Assembly: GCA_050186725.1 (NCBI GenBank) | Contig: JBFWYG010000002.1 | Span: 62,001 to 126,000, forward strand | Direction of reading: 5' to 3' | DNA: 64,000 nucleotides | Source of the DNA: JADJYF01 sp050186725 | GTDB lineage: Bacteria > Pseudomonadota > Gammaproteobacteria > Ga0077536 | In this document: in pieces, positions 34,866 through 44,155 of the stretch | Layout of the letters: the number at the start of each line of letters is the position of its first letter | Position numbering within the stretch: position 1 is the first letter of the stretch | Notes under the pieces: model-generated | Seen by the model: only the letters and a program-made list of their open reading frames with translations | What the model was told of the DNA's origin: nothing | Database searches by the model: none | Made by a program: the position numbers and the translations under genes

Positions 34866-36078
34866 GCCGCGCGAGGGTGACATAGTCGCCGTCGAAGTGA
34901 TGATCGCCGGGCAGCGTGAGGCTGTGGCCCGGCGCCGACAAGTCGGGACAGCGCGCTTCGTCGTCGTCCGCGCCGCGCAGACACCAGGACGGCAAGGGCG
35001 CGAGTCGCCCGATCTCGGGCGCCACCGGCCGCGTGTCGCCGCCGTCTTCGCCCAGCCACTGCCCCAGATGGAATTCGAACGCGGTCTCCCGCGTGGGGCT
35101 CAGCAGCACGACCTTCTCCACGAGATCCCGCGTCGCCGGCGGCAGGCGATTGACGGCGAAGGGCAACGTGTTGGCGCCGAAGGAGAAGCCCGCCAGCACC
35201 ACGCGCTCGAGATGCCAGCGCGCGTGGAATTCGTCCATCACCCGCGCGAGATCGAGCGCCATGCCGGCCGGCGTGCGAGGCTGCCAGAAGTAGGCCAGGG
35301 CATCCCAGCCGATGACCGCCAGGCCCTCGTCCACCAACGCGCGCGCAAGCCCGCGATCGAACGCCGCCCAGCCGCCATCGCCCGACATCAGCAGCACCGC
35401 GCGCCGCGCATGAGCCACCGGCGTCGGGATCAGCGGAATGCCAGGGACGCTGGCGCTCGCGCGCCCCTGCGTGGGCAGGCTGGGATCCAGCCACTGCAGC
35501 AGCGCGCCGAATTCGGCCGGCGCGCGCCGCCCGGCGGGCGCGGTGCGCGTGAGGCGCAACCCTGTGTCGGCCTCGGTGTCGGTCAATGGCCCACACGACT
35601 GCGCGTGGGACAGGAACGCATACCACGGCGTCGCCGCGGGCCCCGGCCGCGCGGGCGGACAGTAATCGACCGTCAGCACCGCGTGCGGCGTCAAGCCCGC
35701 GCCCAGCGCGGTGGGTACGAGCTCGGCGGCGTCGCCGAGCGCGACCAGCAGCGGCGCGCGCAGCGCGATGCCGGCGCGTGCCGCGGTGTGACGCAGCAAT
35801 GCGGCGCACGCGTCAGTGGCGAGACACGCGCGGAACCGATGGCTGTCCAGCGCGACCACCGCGTAGGCCTGCGCGCGCAGTTCCGCCTGCCATGGGGCAC
35901 CCACGCCCGCGTCGTCCTGGATCAGCATCGCGACGCCCTTCGCCGCCTGCGCGGGCAGTTCGATGTGCGCCGATGACGCATCGCTCATGACGCGCCGCTC
36001 GGCCTCGAACAAATTGACGGAGAGCAGCGACGCGGCCGCCGCAAGTGCGATGATCGTGACTATGCGCATGGCTTCCAT
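34843..36078 (-). CDS. AcvB/VirJ-family protein (putative aminoacyl-phospholipid hydrolase)
   Basis: 411 residues. A signal-type N-terminus (IVTIIALAAAASLLSVNLFE, about residues 6-25) predicts periplasmic location. The C-terminal half is the VirJ alpha/beta hydrolase: AVLLMSGDGGWAAFDRGLAR (about 223-242), IGWDALAYFWQPRTPAGMAL, LAGFSFGANTLPFAVNRLP with the Ser elbow (about 291-309), and GDHHFDGDY with the last His. AcvB of Agrobacterium hydrolyses lysyl-phosphatidylglycerol, and two-domain AcvB-like proteins are often near lpiA/mprF. Here mprF lies 1.5 kb away. Both ATG 36078 and ATG 36069 could start it. Confidence 0.85.
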   Translation of the reverse strand: MEAMRIVTIIALAAAASLLSVNLFEAERRVMSDASSAHIELPAQAAKGVAMLIQDDAGVGAPWQAELRAQAYAVVALDSHRFRACLATDACAALLRHTAARAGIALRAPLLVALGDAAELVPTALGAGLTPHAVLTVDYCPPARPGPAATPWYAFLSHAQSCGPLTDTEADTGLRLTRTAPAGRRAPAEFGALLQWLDPSLPTQGRASASVPGIPLIPTPVAHARRAVLLMSGDGGWAAFDRGLARALVDEGLAVIGWDALAYFWQPRTPAGMALDLARVMDEFHARWHLERVVLAGFSFGANTLPFAVNRLPPATRDLVEKVVLLSPTRETAFEFHLGQWLGEDGGDTRPVAPEIGRLAPLPSWCLRGADDDEARCPDLSAPGHSLTLPGDHHFDGDYVTLARLIARAPR

Positions 36079-36171
36079 CCAATCCTTCGAGCCCTTGACG
36101 GCGACACGGTCGAACCGTCATTGTTGCGACGCAAAAGGCGCCCGGACAGTTCCTTTACTCCACTCGCTGGC

Positions 36172-37719
36172 ATGACCGATCAAACGCATTTCTCGCGCCG
36201 TCACGTGCTGCGCCTGCTGCTGGCCAGCGGGCTCGCGGGATTCGTCAGCGATCGCGAACGGCCATGGGCCGATCCCGCCACGCGTCAGGGCCGTCCGTTC
36301 TCGGTCGAACGCCTCCGCGAGCGCGCGCGCCTGCTCGCCGGCCACGAGTTCCGCGCCCCTGAGAGCACGCTGCCGGACGTGCTGGAAGAACTCAGCATCG
36401 AGCAGTACCGCCAGATCAGGTTTCGTCCGGACCAGGCGCTGTGGGCCGCCGAAGGCAAGTTCACCACCCAGTTCTTCCATCTCGGCTCCTATTACGACGA
36501 CCCCGTGCGGGTGTTCGCGGTGGTCGACGGCAACGCCGCCGAGGTGCAGTACTCCCCGGCGCTGTTCGATTACGGCGAGACCGACCTGGGGCCCAAACCA
36601 CTGCCCGAGACGCTCGGCTATGCGGGCTTTCGCGTGCACACCGCGCTCAATTCGCCGGACTATCTCGACGAGCTGATCTCCTTCCTCGGCGCGAGCTACT
36701 TCCGCGCGCTCGGCCGCGGCATGCGCTACGGCATGTCGGCGCGCGGCATCGCCATCGGCACCGCCACCAACGACAACGAAGAATTTCCGCTGTTCCGCGA
36801 GTTCTACATCGAGAAGCCGGTGGACGCGCACAGCATCGTGATCCACGCGCTGCTCGACGGGCCGAGCGTGACCGGCGCCTACACCTTCACCATCCGGCCC
36901 GGCGCCGACACCATCGTCGACGTCAACATGACTTTGTTCCCGCGTGTCACGCTGACCACCGCCGGCCTCGCGCCGCTGACCAGCATGTTCTTCTTCGCGG
37001 CCAATGATCGCGTCGGCGTGAACGACTTCCGCCCGGCGGTGCACGACTCCGACGGGCTCATGCTGCTGACCGGCGCAGGCGAATGGCTGTGGCGGCCGGT
37101 GGTGAACCCGCAGCGTCTGCGCATCTCGAGCTTCGTCGACCACAATCCGAAGGGCTTCGGGCTCATGCAGCGCGACCGCGCCTTCGCCAACTACCAGGAT
37201 CTCGACGCGCGCTACGAGATGCGCCCGAGCGTGTGGGTCGAACCGGTGGGCGACTGGGGACCGGGCGCGGTGATGCTGATCGAGATCCCGACCGACAGCG
37301 AGACCAACGACAACCTGGTGGCGTTCTGGCGCCCCGAGGAACCCCTGATCGCCAAGCGCGAGTGGCAGTTCACCTACCGCCTGCACTGGTGCGCCGACGC
37401 GCCGATGGGCGCGGAACCGCGCCCGGCGCAGGTCGCCGCGACCCGCGTCGGCCGCGCCGAGGCCGACGCCGGCACGCGCTTCGTCATCGATTACCAGGGC
37501 GGCCGCCTGCCGCCGGCCGACGGCCAGATCGAGGCCGTGGTATGGGCCTCGCGCGGCGTGGTGCAGAACACGGTCACCCTGTTCAACGACGTCTCCCAGG
37601 GCTGGCGGGTGAGCTTCGACCTGTCGGTCACGGACGATGAGCCCACCGAACTGCGCTGCTTCCTCAAGGTCGGCGACAGCGCGGTGAGCGAGACCTGGAG
37701 CTACCAGTGGTCGGCCTGA
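36172..37719 (+). CDS. opgG: Glucan biosynthesis protein OpgG/OpgD family
   Basis: 515 residues, full family length (E. coli OpgG 511, OpgD 551). FSRRHVLRLLLASGLAG (about residues 6-22) looks like a Tat signal, which is known for OpgD rather than OpgG. Blocks QYRQIRFRPDQALWA, GYAGFRVHTALNSPDYLDEL, SYFRALGRGMRYGMSARGIA and LLTGAGEWLWRPVVNPQRLR are typical. The protein acts in the periplasm on the backbone of osmoregulated periplasmic glucans. ATG 36172 is chosen as the one giving the signal peptide. opgH follows 24 bp later. I name it opgG from position; the Tat-like signal leaves opgD open. Confidence 0.88.
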   Translation: MTDQTHFSRRHVLRLLLASGLAGFVSDRERPWADPATRQGRPFSVERLRERARLLAGHEFRAPESTLPDVLEELSIEQYRQIRFRPDQALWAAEGKFTTQFFHLGSYYDDPVRVFAVVDGNAAEVQYSPALFDYGETDLGPKPLPETLGYAGFRVHTALNSPDYLDELISFLGASYFRALGRGMRYGMSARGIAIGTATNDNEEFPLFREFYIEKPVDAHSIVIHALLDGPSVTGAYTFTIRPGADTIVDVNMTLFPRVTLTTAGLAPLTSMFFFAANDRVGVNDFRPAVHDSDGLMLLTGAGEWLWRPVVNPQRLRISSFVDHNPKGFGLMQRDRAFANYQDLDARYEMRPSVWVEPVGDWGPGAVMLIEIPTDSETNDNLVAFWRPEEPLIAKREWQFTYRLHWCADAPMGAEPRPAQVAATRVGRAEADAGTRFVIDYQGGRLPPADGQIEAVVWASRGVVQNTVTLFNDVSQGWRVSFDLSVTDDEPTELRCFLKVGDSAVSETWSYQWSA

Positions 37720-37743
37720 AGGGTGCGCGGGTGATCCTCCACG

Positions 37744-40218
37744 GTGGATGAGACCACCCAGGACAGCGGCGCCAGCACCTCCCATGTAGAGCGCGTGGTG
37801 GCGCGCTACCTCGCCGGTCTCGCCTACGAGCCCGAGGCCGCCGCGAGCCTGGCGCGCGCGCTCGGCGCCGAATTCGAACCCGACGTCGGCCCGACCCAGG
37901 CGCTGAAGCTCCTGGACGATCGCGTGCGCCACTGGCTGGCCGGCCTGGTGGCGCGCACCGGCATTGCCGTGCATCCCTATTCCGCCGCGCCGCGCGTCGC
38001 GCTCCTGACCTTGGAAGTCGGCCGGCTATGGCCCGACCAGCTGCTCGCGGCCACGCCCTCGCGCGCCTTCGAGGCGGCGTTCGCCCAGGCGCTGCCGCTC
38101 TCGCTGCCGCCACCCGCGCCGCTCGCCATGCCCGCGCAGTCACTGACCGAGTGGCAGGACCCCGGCGCGACGCTCGCACCGCCGACCGAGGCGCCGCGCG
38201 AACCGCGGCTGTGGCGGCGGCTGCTGATCGGCACGCTCACCCTCGGCACCACCGGGCTCGGCTGCTACGAGCTCGGCCGCGTGTTCTCCCCGGGCGGCAT
38301 CTCCGCCATCGAGATCGTGCTGATGGTGCTGTTCACCGCCAATTTCGTGTGGATCGCGTTGACCTTCTGGACCGCGCTCGCCGGCCTGTGGGCGATGGCC
38401 CGCGGCCCGCGCGCGCTCGCCGCCGGGCTCGCGCCACCGGCCGAGCGGCTCACCGCGCGCACCGCGATCATCATGCCGGTGTACAACGAGTCGCCCGAGC
38501 GCACCTTCGGCGCCCTGGAATGCATCTACCGCGAGCTCGAGGCGACGGGTGAGCTCCAGCATTTCGACTTCTTCGTGCTGTCCGACTCCACCAACATCGA
38601 CGCGTGGATCGCCGAGGAACAGGCCTGGGACCTGTCGCGTCGCCGGCTCGGCGCCACCGGCCGCTTCTTCTACCGTCGACGTTACGAGAACAGCGCGCGC
38701 AAGGCCGGCAACCTCGCCGAGTTCTGTCGACGCTGGGGCGGACACTACCAGCACATGCTGGTGTTCGACGCCGACAGCATCATGTGCGGCGAGACCCTGG
38801 TGCGGCTCGCGAAGCTGATGCAGTCGAACCCGCACGCCGGGATCATCCAGACCATTCCCAAGCTGGTGAACAGGAACACGCTGTTCGCCCGCGCCCACCA
38901 GTTCGCCGGCGCCTGCTATGGACCGGTACTGGCCTCGGGGCTCGCCTGGTGGTACCTGGGCGACGGCAACTACTGGGGGCACAACGCCATCATGCGGCTG
39001 TCGGCCTTCGCCGCCCACGCCGGCCTGCCGCCGCTGCCCGGCGGCCCGCCCTTCGGTGGCCTCATCCTGAGCCATGACTTCGTCGAGGCGGCGCTGATGC
39101 GCCGCGCCGGGTGGAAGGTCTACCTGCTGCCGGACGACGAGGGCAGCTTCGAGGAAGCGCCGCCCTCGCTCATCGATCACGGCCTGCGCGACCGGCGCTG
39201 GTGCCAGGGCAACCTGCAGCACATGCGCGTGATCGGGGCCAAGGGTCTGTATCCGCTGAGCCGCCTGCATCTCCTGACCGGCATCATGGCCTACCTGTCT
39301 TCGCCGCTGTGGTTCGCCTTCATCCTGGTCGGCATCGCGGCGGCGCTCGAGACGCGCTTCGAACTGCCGGTGTACTTCTTTCCCGACCGCACGCCCTACC
39401 CGGTGTGGCACATCATCGATCCGGAGCTCGCCGCGCGGGTGTTCGCCGCGACCATGGGCTTCCTGCTCGCGCCCAAGCTGCTCGGCTGGCTGGCCATCTG
39501 CTTCGATCGCGAACGCGCGCGGCGCTTCGGCGGGCGCATGAAGGCGCTCGGCAGCGTGCTCACCGAGACCTTGATCTCGGCGCTGCTCGCGCCGCTGCAC
39601 ATGCTGTTCCAGTCGCGTTTCGTGTTCAACGTGTTCGCCGGCGGCGACAGCGGCTGGAATACCCAGTCGCGGGACGACGTCGGCACCGCCTGGCGCGATG
39701 CCTGGACGCTGCATCGCCATCACACCTTCACCGGCCTCGTGCTGGCCGCGCTGGCCTACGCGGTGTACCCCGGCCTCCTGCTGTGGATGTCGCCGGCGCT
39801 GCTCAGCATGGTGTTCGCCGTGCCGCTGTCGGTACTGACCTCGCGGCCCGCGCTCGGCCTCGCGCTGCGCGCGCGTGGCCTGCTCGGCACCGCCGACGAG
39901 AACGACCCGCCGCCGATCATCCCGGCAGTGGCGGCGGCGCGCGACGAACTGGAACGCCTGTCCGCGCCCCTGCCTCACCCGGCGCTCGAGACCATCATCA
40001 CTGACCATCGACTGGGCCTCCTGCATCTCGCGCTGGTCGAGCAGAATCCGCCGGCCGTGATCACCGAATCGATGTCGGCGGCCAACGATCGCGCCAAGGC
40101 GATTCGCCAGATGGAAGCGCTGCCGACGCTCCTGGACGGCAAGCTGCAGGCCGCTGCGCTGGCCTCGCCGAACACCCTGCGCAGCCTGCGCCGACGCCTG
40201 GGCCGCTTCCGCTACTGA
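37744..40218 (+). CDS. opgH: Glucans biosynthesis glucosyltransferase OpgH
   Basis: 824 residues from GTG 37744; E. coli OpgH has 847. The GT2 core is TAIIMPVYNESPERTFGALE (about residues 240-259), HMLVFDADSIMCGETLVRLA with the DAD motif, LSHDFVEAALMRRAGWKVYL, and RRWCQGNLQHMRVIGAKGLY (the QxxRW-type motif, about 485-504). Several membrane helices flank the core. It polymerises beta-1,2-glucan from UDP-glucose and moves it to the periplasm. The first 150 residues are alanine-rich and poorly conserved. It overlaps the convergent histidine kinase stop by 7 bp. Confidence 0.94.
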   Translation: MDETTQDSGASTSHVERVVARYLAGLAYEPEAAASLARALGAEFEPDVGPTQALKLLDDRVRHWLAGLVARTGIAVHPYSAAPRVALLTLEVGRLWPDQLLAATPSRAFEAAFAQALPLSLPPPAPLAMPAQSLTEWQDPGATLAPPTEAPREPRLWRRLLIGTLTLGTTGLGCYELGRVFSPGGISAIEIVLMVLFTANFVWIALTFWTALAGLWAMARGPRALAAGLAPPAERLTARTAIIMPVYNESPERTFGALECIYRELEATGELQHFDFFVLSDSTNIDAWIAEEQAWDLSRRRLGATGRFFYRRRYENSARKAGNLAEFCRRWGGHYQHMLVFDADSIMCGETLVRLAKLMQSNPHAGIIQTIPKLVNRNTLFARAHQFAGACYGPVLASGLAWWYLGDGNYWGHNAIMRLSAFAAHAGLPPLPGGPPFGGLILSHDFVEAALMRRAGWKVYLLPDDEGSFEEAPPSLIDHGLRDRRWCQGNLQHMRVIGAKGLYPLSRLHLLTGIMAYLSSPLWFAFILVGIAAALETRFELPVYFFPDRTPYPVWHIIDPELAARVFAATMGFLLAPKLLGWLAICFDRERARRFGGRMKALGSVLTETLISALLAPLHMLFQSRFVFNVFAGGDSGWNTQSRDDVGTAWRDAWTLHRHHTFTGLVLAALAYAVYPGLLLWMSPALLSMVFAVPLSVLTSRPALGLALRARGLLGTADENDPPPIIPAVAAARDELERLSAPLPHPALETIITDHRLGLLHLALVEQNPPAVITESMSAANDRAKAIRQMEALPTLLDGKLQAAALASPNTLRSLRRRLGRFRY

Positions 40219-41609
40219 GCGTCCGCCGCGGGCAGCGACAGCGACGCGACGAGGCCCGGCGCGTTGTCGTCGAAGCCGAGCGCACCGCCGTGCAGTTCGG
40301 CCACCGCCTTCACCAGTGACAAGCCGAGACCGCTGCCGGGCAGGGTGCGGCTCTGATCCAGCCGTGTGAAGCGCTGGGTGACGCGCTCGCGCGCCTCGGG
40401 CGGAATGCCGGGCCCGCGATCGCGCACCTCGAACACGTAGCGCGCGCCGTCACGCCGCAGCGTGACGTCGACCGTCGAGCGCGGCGGCGCATGCTTGAGC
40501 GCATTGTCGATGAGATTGGTCATGGCCTGGAACAGCAGGTTGCGATCGCCGCGCACCGGCGCCGGACCGATGGCGACGGTGTGCAGAGTGAGCGCCTGGT
40601 CCTGCGCGAGATCCGCGTAGAGCTCGTTCGCATCCTTGACCAGCGTGGCGAGATCGAGTGCCTCGAACTCGGCCGCGTAGCTGCCGGACTCGATGCGCGC
40701 GATGCGCAACAGGCTCGCGAAGGTCGCGAGCAGGCGATCCGCGTCCTCGACGCTGGCGTCGAGTTCGGCGCGCAGCGCGTCCGGCGCGCCGCGCGCGGCG
40801 AGCTCCAGCCGGTTGCGCAAGCGCGTGAGCGGCGTGCGCAGATCGTGCGCGACGTTGTCCGACACGTGGCGCACCGTCGCGAGCAGCGCTTCCAGCCTGT
40901 CGAGCATCGCGTTCACGCGGCCGGACAGCACGTCGAACTCGTCGCCGCTGCCGTCCTGCGCCAGGCGCCGATCGAGACGGCCCGCCATGATGTCGCCGGT
41001 GGCGGCGGTCAGGGTCGCCACGCGCTGCATAAGCCGGTTGCTCATGATGAGTCCGCCGATGGTGGCGAGCACCATGATCACGCCGACGCCGAGCAGCAGC
41101 GCGCGGTTGAAGATGCTCTTCAGCTGCTCTAGCTGCTCGACGTTGCGTCCCACCAGGAGGTGCAGGCCGTCCTGCAGCCAGTAGACCCGCGCGCGGGCCG
41201 GCACGGCGCGCCCGTCGGGGCGGTGATGCACGAACTCCACCCAGCCGTCGGCCTTGGCCGCGGTCTGCGGCCAGGCCAGCAGGTTGCCGGCCAGCGGCTG
41301 GTTGTCGCGCGTGGCGAAGAGATACAGCATCGAGCCGGAGCGATCGTTCTCCAGGCGATGCACGATCACCTGCACCAGGCGCTGCAGACCATGCTCGCCG
41401 TACTGCTCGGCGAGCCCGTTGACCTCGGCCTGCAGGGTCGCGTCAGTCTCGCGCACCAGGAGCCCGATGGTCGACCAGTAGAAGAACATGGTGAGCAGCG
41501 CGGCCGAGCAGATAAAGAGCCCCGTGTAGAACAGCGTGAGCTGAAAGGCGCTGGTGCGCAGCAGGACCTTGAGGCGCGCCAGCAGTCCGCGCGATACCTC
41601 AGCGGCCAT
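40212..41609 (-). CDS. Sensor histidine kinase, OmpR-system type
   Basis: 465 residues. Two membrane helices (LFYTGLFICSAALLTMFFYW and ALLLGVGVIMVLATIGGLIM) enclose a periplasmic sensor of about 110 residues. A HAMP segment follows, then HisKA with NVAHDLRTPLTRLRNRLELA (phospho-His about residue 256), an N box LIDNALKHAPP and G boxes DRGPGIPPEA and GSGLGLSLV. ATG 41609 lies inside the end of the regulator gene (11-bp overlap), so the pair is coupled. The signal is unknown; the divergent HtrA protease suggests an envelope-stress role. Confidence 0.92.
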   Translation of the reverse strand: MAAEVSRGLLARLKVLLRTSAFQLTLFYTGLFICSAALLTMFFYWSTIGLLVRETDATLQAEVNGLAEQYGEHGLQRLVQVIVHRLENDRSGSMLYLFATRDNQPLAGNLLAWPQTAAKADGWVEFVHHRPDGRAVPARARVYWLQDGLHLLVGRNVEQLEQLKSIFNRALLLGVGVIMVLATIGGLIMSNRLMQRVATLTAATGDIMAGRLDRRLAQDGSGDEFDVLSGRVNAMLDRLEALLATVRHVSDNVAHDLRTPLTRLRNRLELAARGAPDALRAELDASVEDADRLLATFASLLRIARIESGSYAAEFEALDLATLVKDANELYADLAQDQALTLHTVAIGPAPVRGDRNLLFQAMTNLIDNALKHAPPRSTVDVTLRRDGARYVFEVRDRGPGIPPEARERVTQRFTRLDQSRTLPGSGLGLSLVKAVAELHGGALGFDDNAPGLVASLSLPAADAQ

Positions 41610-42291
41610 GGACGCCGGCGTCCGCCGCGAGGCGATAGCCCGCGCCGCGCACGGTATGCAGCAGCGGCTGCTCGAAGCCGCGATCGACCTTCGCGCGCAG
41701 CCGGCTGACGTGCACGTCGATGACGTTGGTCTGCGGATCGAAGTGGTAGTCCCACACGTGTTCCAGCAGCATGGTGCGGGTCACCACCTGGCCGGCGTGG
41801 CGCATGAGGAATTCGAGCAGGCGGAACTCGCGCGGCTGCAGTTCGATCTCGGCGCCGCCGCGCTTGACCACGCGCGCCATGAGATCCATTTCGAGATCTC
41901 CGACCTTCAAGACCGTCACCGGCCCGTCCGGCACGCTGCGCCGCGCCAGCGCCTCGATGCGCGCCTCGAGTTCACTGAAGGCGAAGGGCTTCACCAGGTA
42001 GTCGTCGGCGCCGGCGCGCAGACCACCGACGCGCTGATCGACCTCGCCGAGCGCGGACAGCAGCAGCACCGGCACACGGTTGCCCGAGGCGCGCAGCGTG
42101 CGCAGCACGGTCAGGCCGTCGACCTGCGGCAGCATGCGATCGAGCACCACGAGGTCGAACTGCTCGGTGGTCGCGAGCAGGAGCCCGCTGCGGCCGTCGG
42201 CCGCCACGTCCACCGTGTGGCCGGCCTGCAAGAGGCCGTTCTGAATGAACTCGCGCGTGTCGCGATCGTCTTCCACGACCAGCAGGTGCAC
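41599..42291 (-). CDS. OmpR/PhoB-family response regulator
   Basis: 230 residues. The receiver domain has acidic ED (LLVVEDDRDTREFI, about residues 3-16), phospho-acceptor Asp in LVVLDRMLPQVDGLTVLRTL (about 51), Thr/Ser in LLLSALGEVDQRV and Lys in DYLVKPFAFSELEARI. The C-terminal winged helix is FRLLEFLMRHAGQVVTRTML then LEHVWDYHFDPQTNVIDVHV. It is first in an operon with the kinase and divergent from the HtrA gene, which it plausibly controls. Confidence 0.95.
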   Translation of the reverse strand: MHLLVVEDDRDTREFIQNGLLQAGHTVDVAADGRSGLLLATTEQFDLVVLDRMLPQVDGLTVLRTLRASGNRVPVLLLSALGEVDQRVGGLRAGADDYLVKPFAFSELEARIEALARRSVPDGPVTVLKVGDLEMDLMARVVKRGGAEIELQPREFRLLEFLMRHAGQVVTRTMLLEHVWDYHFDPQTNVIDVHVSRLRAKVDRGFEQPLLHTVRGAGYRLAADAGVHGR

Positions 42292-42467
42292 AGCCTGGCT
42301 CCCGAGCTACCGTCGCGCGGCATTGTGCCGGCAATCCACGGCAGCGCCTACCCGCGACGGCGCGCCGCGCATTACCAAAAATTAATCGCGCGGCAAGGCT
42401 CGAGTAACGCGGCCCTGCCTAGGATGCGCTCCATCGAGATGGCAGGTGCCTGCCGAGGAGTTCCAGC
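42292..42467. promoter_or_regulatory. Divergent promoter region between response regulator and HtrA gene
   Basis: 176 bp between two divergent starts. The only A/T-rich patch, ATTACCAAAAATTAATCGCG near 42371-42390, is unusual in such GC-rich DNA and is a natural place for promoter elements. Clear -35/-10 hexamers or a direct repeat for an OmpR-type regulator cannot be fixed by eye. Confidence 0.35.
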
Positions 42468-43964
42468 TTGAAGACCCGCACCCTCACCAAGCGTCGTATC
42501 GACACCCGTCTCGCGCTCGGCCTTGCCGTGCCGCTCGCGCTGGGCGCCGCCTGGACCGCCTGGCCAGGCGCCGAGGCCGCCAGCGCACCGAGCTTCGCCC
42601 AGCCGCAGTTCGCCGACGTGATCGCAGCCGCCCAGCCGGCGGTGGTGAAGATCTCGGTGGTGAAGAGCGGCGCGCAGGTGTCGCACATGAGCGGTCAGCC
42701 CATGCCTTTCGATCCCGACTCGCCGATGGGCCAATTCTTCCGCCGCTTCGGCCCCGGGCCCTTCGCCTTTGCGCCCGAGGGCCAACCGCGGGTCGAAGGC
42801 CTCGGCTCGGGCTTCGTCATCGACGCGGCCGGCTACGTGGTGACCAACAACCACGTCATCGACGGCGCGGACGACATCAAGGTCAGCCTGCACGACGGTC
42901 GTGAGCTGCCCGCCAAACTCATCGGCGCGGATCCCCAGACCGATCTCGCGCTGCTCAAGGTCGAGACCAAGGACAAGCTGCCCGCCATCGCCTTCGGCGA
43001 CTCTGACGGCGCGCGGGTCGGCGACTGGGTGGTCGCCATCGGCAATCCCTTCGGCCTCGGTGGCACCGCCACCGCCGGCATCATCTCGGCGCGTGGGCGC
43101 GATATCCATTCCGGTCCCTACGACGACTACCTGCAGATCGACGCGCCGATCAACAGCGGCAATTCCGGCGGGCCGGTGATCAACGCGGAGGGCAAGGTGG
43201 TCGGCGTCAACACCGCGATCTTCTCGCCCAACGGCGGCAACATCGGCATCGGTTTCGCCATTCCGGCGCGTGAGGCCGCGCGGGTCGTGGGCGAACTGCG
43301 CGAGCATGGCGGCGTGACCCGCGGCTGGCTCGGCGTGCAGATCCAGCCCGTGACGAGCGAGATGGCCGAGGCCCTCGGCGCCAAGGCCGCGCGCGGCGCG
43401 CTGGTCGCGGCGGTGATGGACAAGAGCCCGGCGGCGCGCGCCGGCGTGCAGGTCGGCGACGTGATTCTCGCCTTCGACACCAAGACCATCCAGGACGCGC
43501 GCGATCTGAGCAAGGCGGTGGCGGCCGCCGAGCCGGGCAGCAAGGTGCGCATCAGCGTCCTGCGCGACGGCCACGAGCGCGAACTCAACACCGTGGTCGA
43601 CCGCAATGCAGAGGACCAGGTGGCGTCGAACGACGCGTTGCCCAAGGGCGATAGCGCCGGCTCCAACCGCCTGGCCGAGGAACTCGGCGTCGCGCTCGGC
43701 CCGGTGTCACCGGAAGCGCGCCAGCAGTTGAACCTCGCCGATGACGTCAAGGGCGCGCTGGTGGTGGGCGTCAAGGGCGGCAGCGTGGCCGACGACAGCG
43801 GACTCAAGCCCGGTGACATCATCGTGCGCGTCAACCGCGACGAAGTGGCCGACACCAAGGCCGCGCAGCGCGCGCTGGTCGCGGCCCGCGACGACAAGCG
43901 CCCGGTGGTGGTGCTGGTCCGCCGCGGCGAGCAGCAGTTCTTCACCTCGATGAAGCTCGGTTGA
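42468..43964 (+). CDS. Do-family periplasmic serine protease (HtrA/DegP/DegQ/MucD)
   Basis: 498 residues beginning at TTG 42468, with GAGGAG 7 bp upstream; no other start suits the signal peptide (LALGLAVPLALGAAWTAWPG, about residues 14-33). The trypsin-like triad is His in GYVVTNNHVIDGADD, Asp in DPQTDLALLKVETKD and Ser in INSGNSGGPVINAEG. Two PDZ domains follow (from GVTRGWLGVQIQPVTSE and from EELGVALGPVSPEARQQLNL). It degrades misfolded envelope proteins. It is divergent from the two-component operon and followed by a strong terminator. Confidence 0.95.
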   Translation: MKTRTLTKRRIDTRLALGLAVPLALGAAWTAWPGAEAASAPSFAQPQFADVIAAAQPAVVKISVVKSGAQVSHMSGQPMPFDPDSPMGQFFRRFGPGPFAFAPEGQPRVEGLGSGFVIDAAGYVVTNNHVIDGADDIKVSLHDGRELPAKLIGADPQTDLALLKVETKDKLPAIAFGDSDGARVGDWVVAIGNPFGLGGTATAGIISARGRDIHSGPYDDYLQIDAPINSGNSGGPVINAEGKVVGVNTAIFSPNGGNIGIGFAIPAREAARVVGELREHGGVTRGWLGVQIQPVTSEMAEALGAKAARGALVAAVMDKSPAARAGVQVGDVILAFDTKTIQDARDLSKAVAAAEPGSKVRISVLRDGHERELNTVVDRNAEDQVASNDALPKGDSAGSNRLAEELGVALGPVSPEARQQLNLADDVKGALVVGVKGGSVADDSGLKPGDIIVRVNRDEVADTKAAQRALVAARDDKRPVVVLVRRGEQQFFTSMKLG

Positions 43965-44027
43965 GGCCGGGCAGGATTTCAAGAGCGTCTTCCTTCGAAG
44001 TCTCCACCCCCCCCTCCACAAGGGTTG

Positions 44028-44054
44028 CCCCGGCCTCGTGCCGGGGTTTTTTTT
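44028..44054 (+). terminator. Intrinsic terminator after the HtrA gene
   Basis: CCCCGGC pairs with GCCGGGG around CTCGT, followed by eight T residues (44047-44054). It is 64 bp after the HtrA stop. A clean rho-independent terminator on the plus strand. Confidence 0.95.
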
Positions 44055-44066
44055 GTGGTCTGTGCT

Positions 44067-44148
44067 GTAGGGCCGATTTCAATCGGCCACGCACGGCATC
44101 GCCGAGATGGAAGAAAGGCCACGCATGGCGGGTTGAAACCCGCCCTAC
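44067..44148. repeat. Family A and family B repeats
   Basis: Family A at 44067-44089 and family B at 44125-44148, separated by 35 bp. They lie between the HtrA terminator and the stop of the minus-strand epimerase gene at 44156. The A-then-B order with a linker starting CGCACGGC is the same composite seen at 11821-11884 and 11990-12061. Confidence 0.9.
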
Positions 44149-44155
44149 AGCCGGC

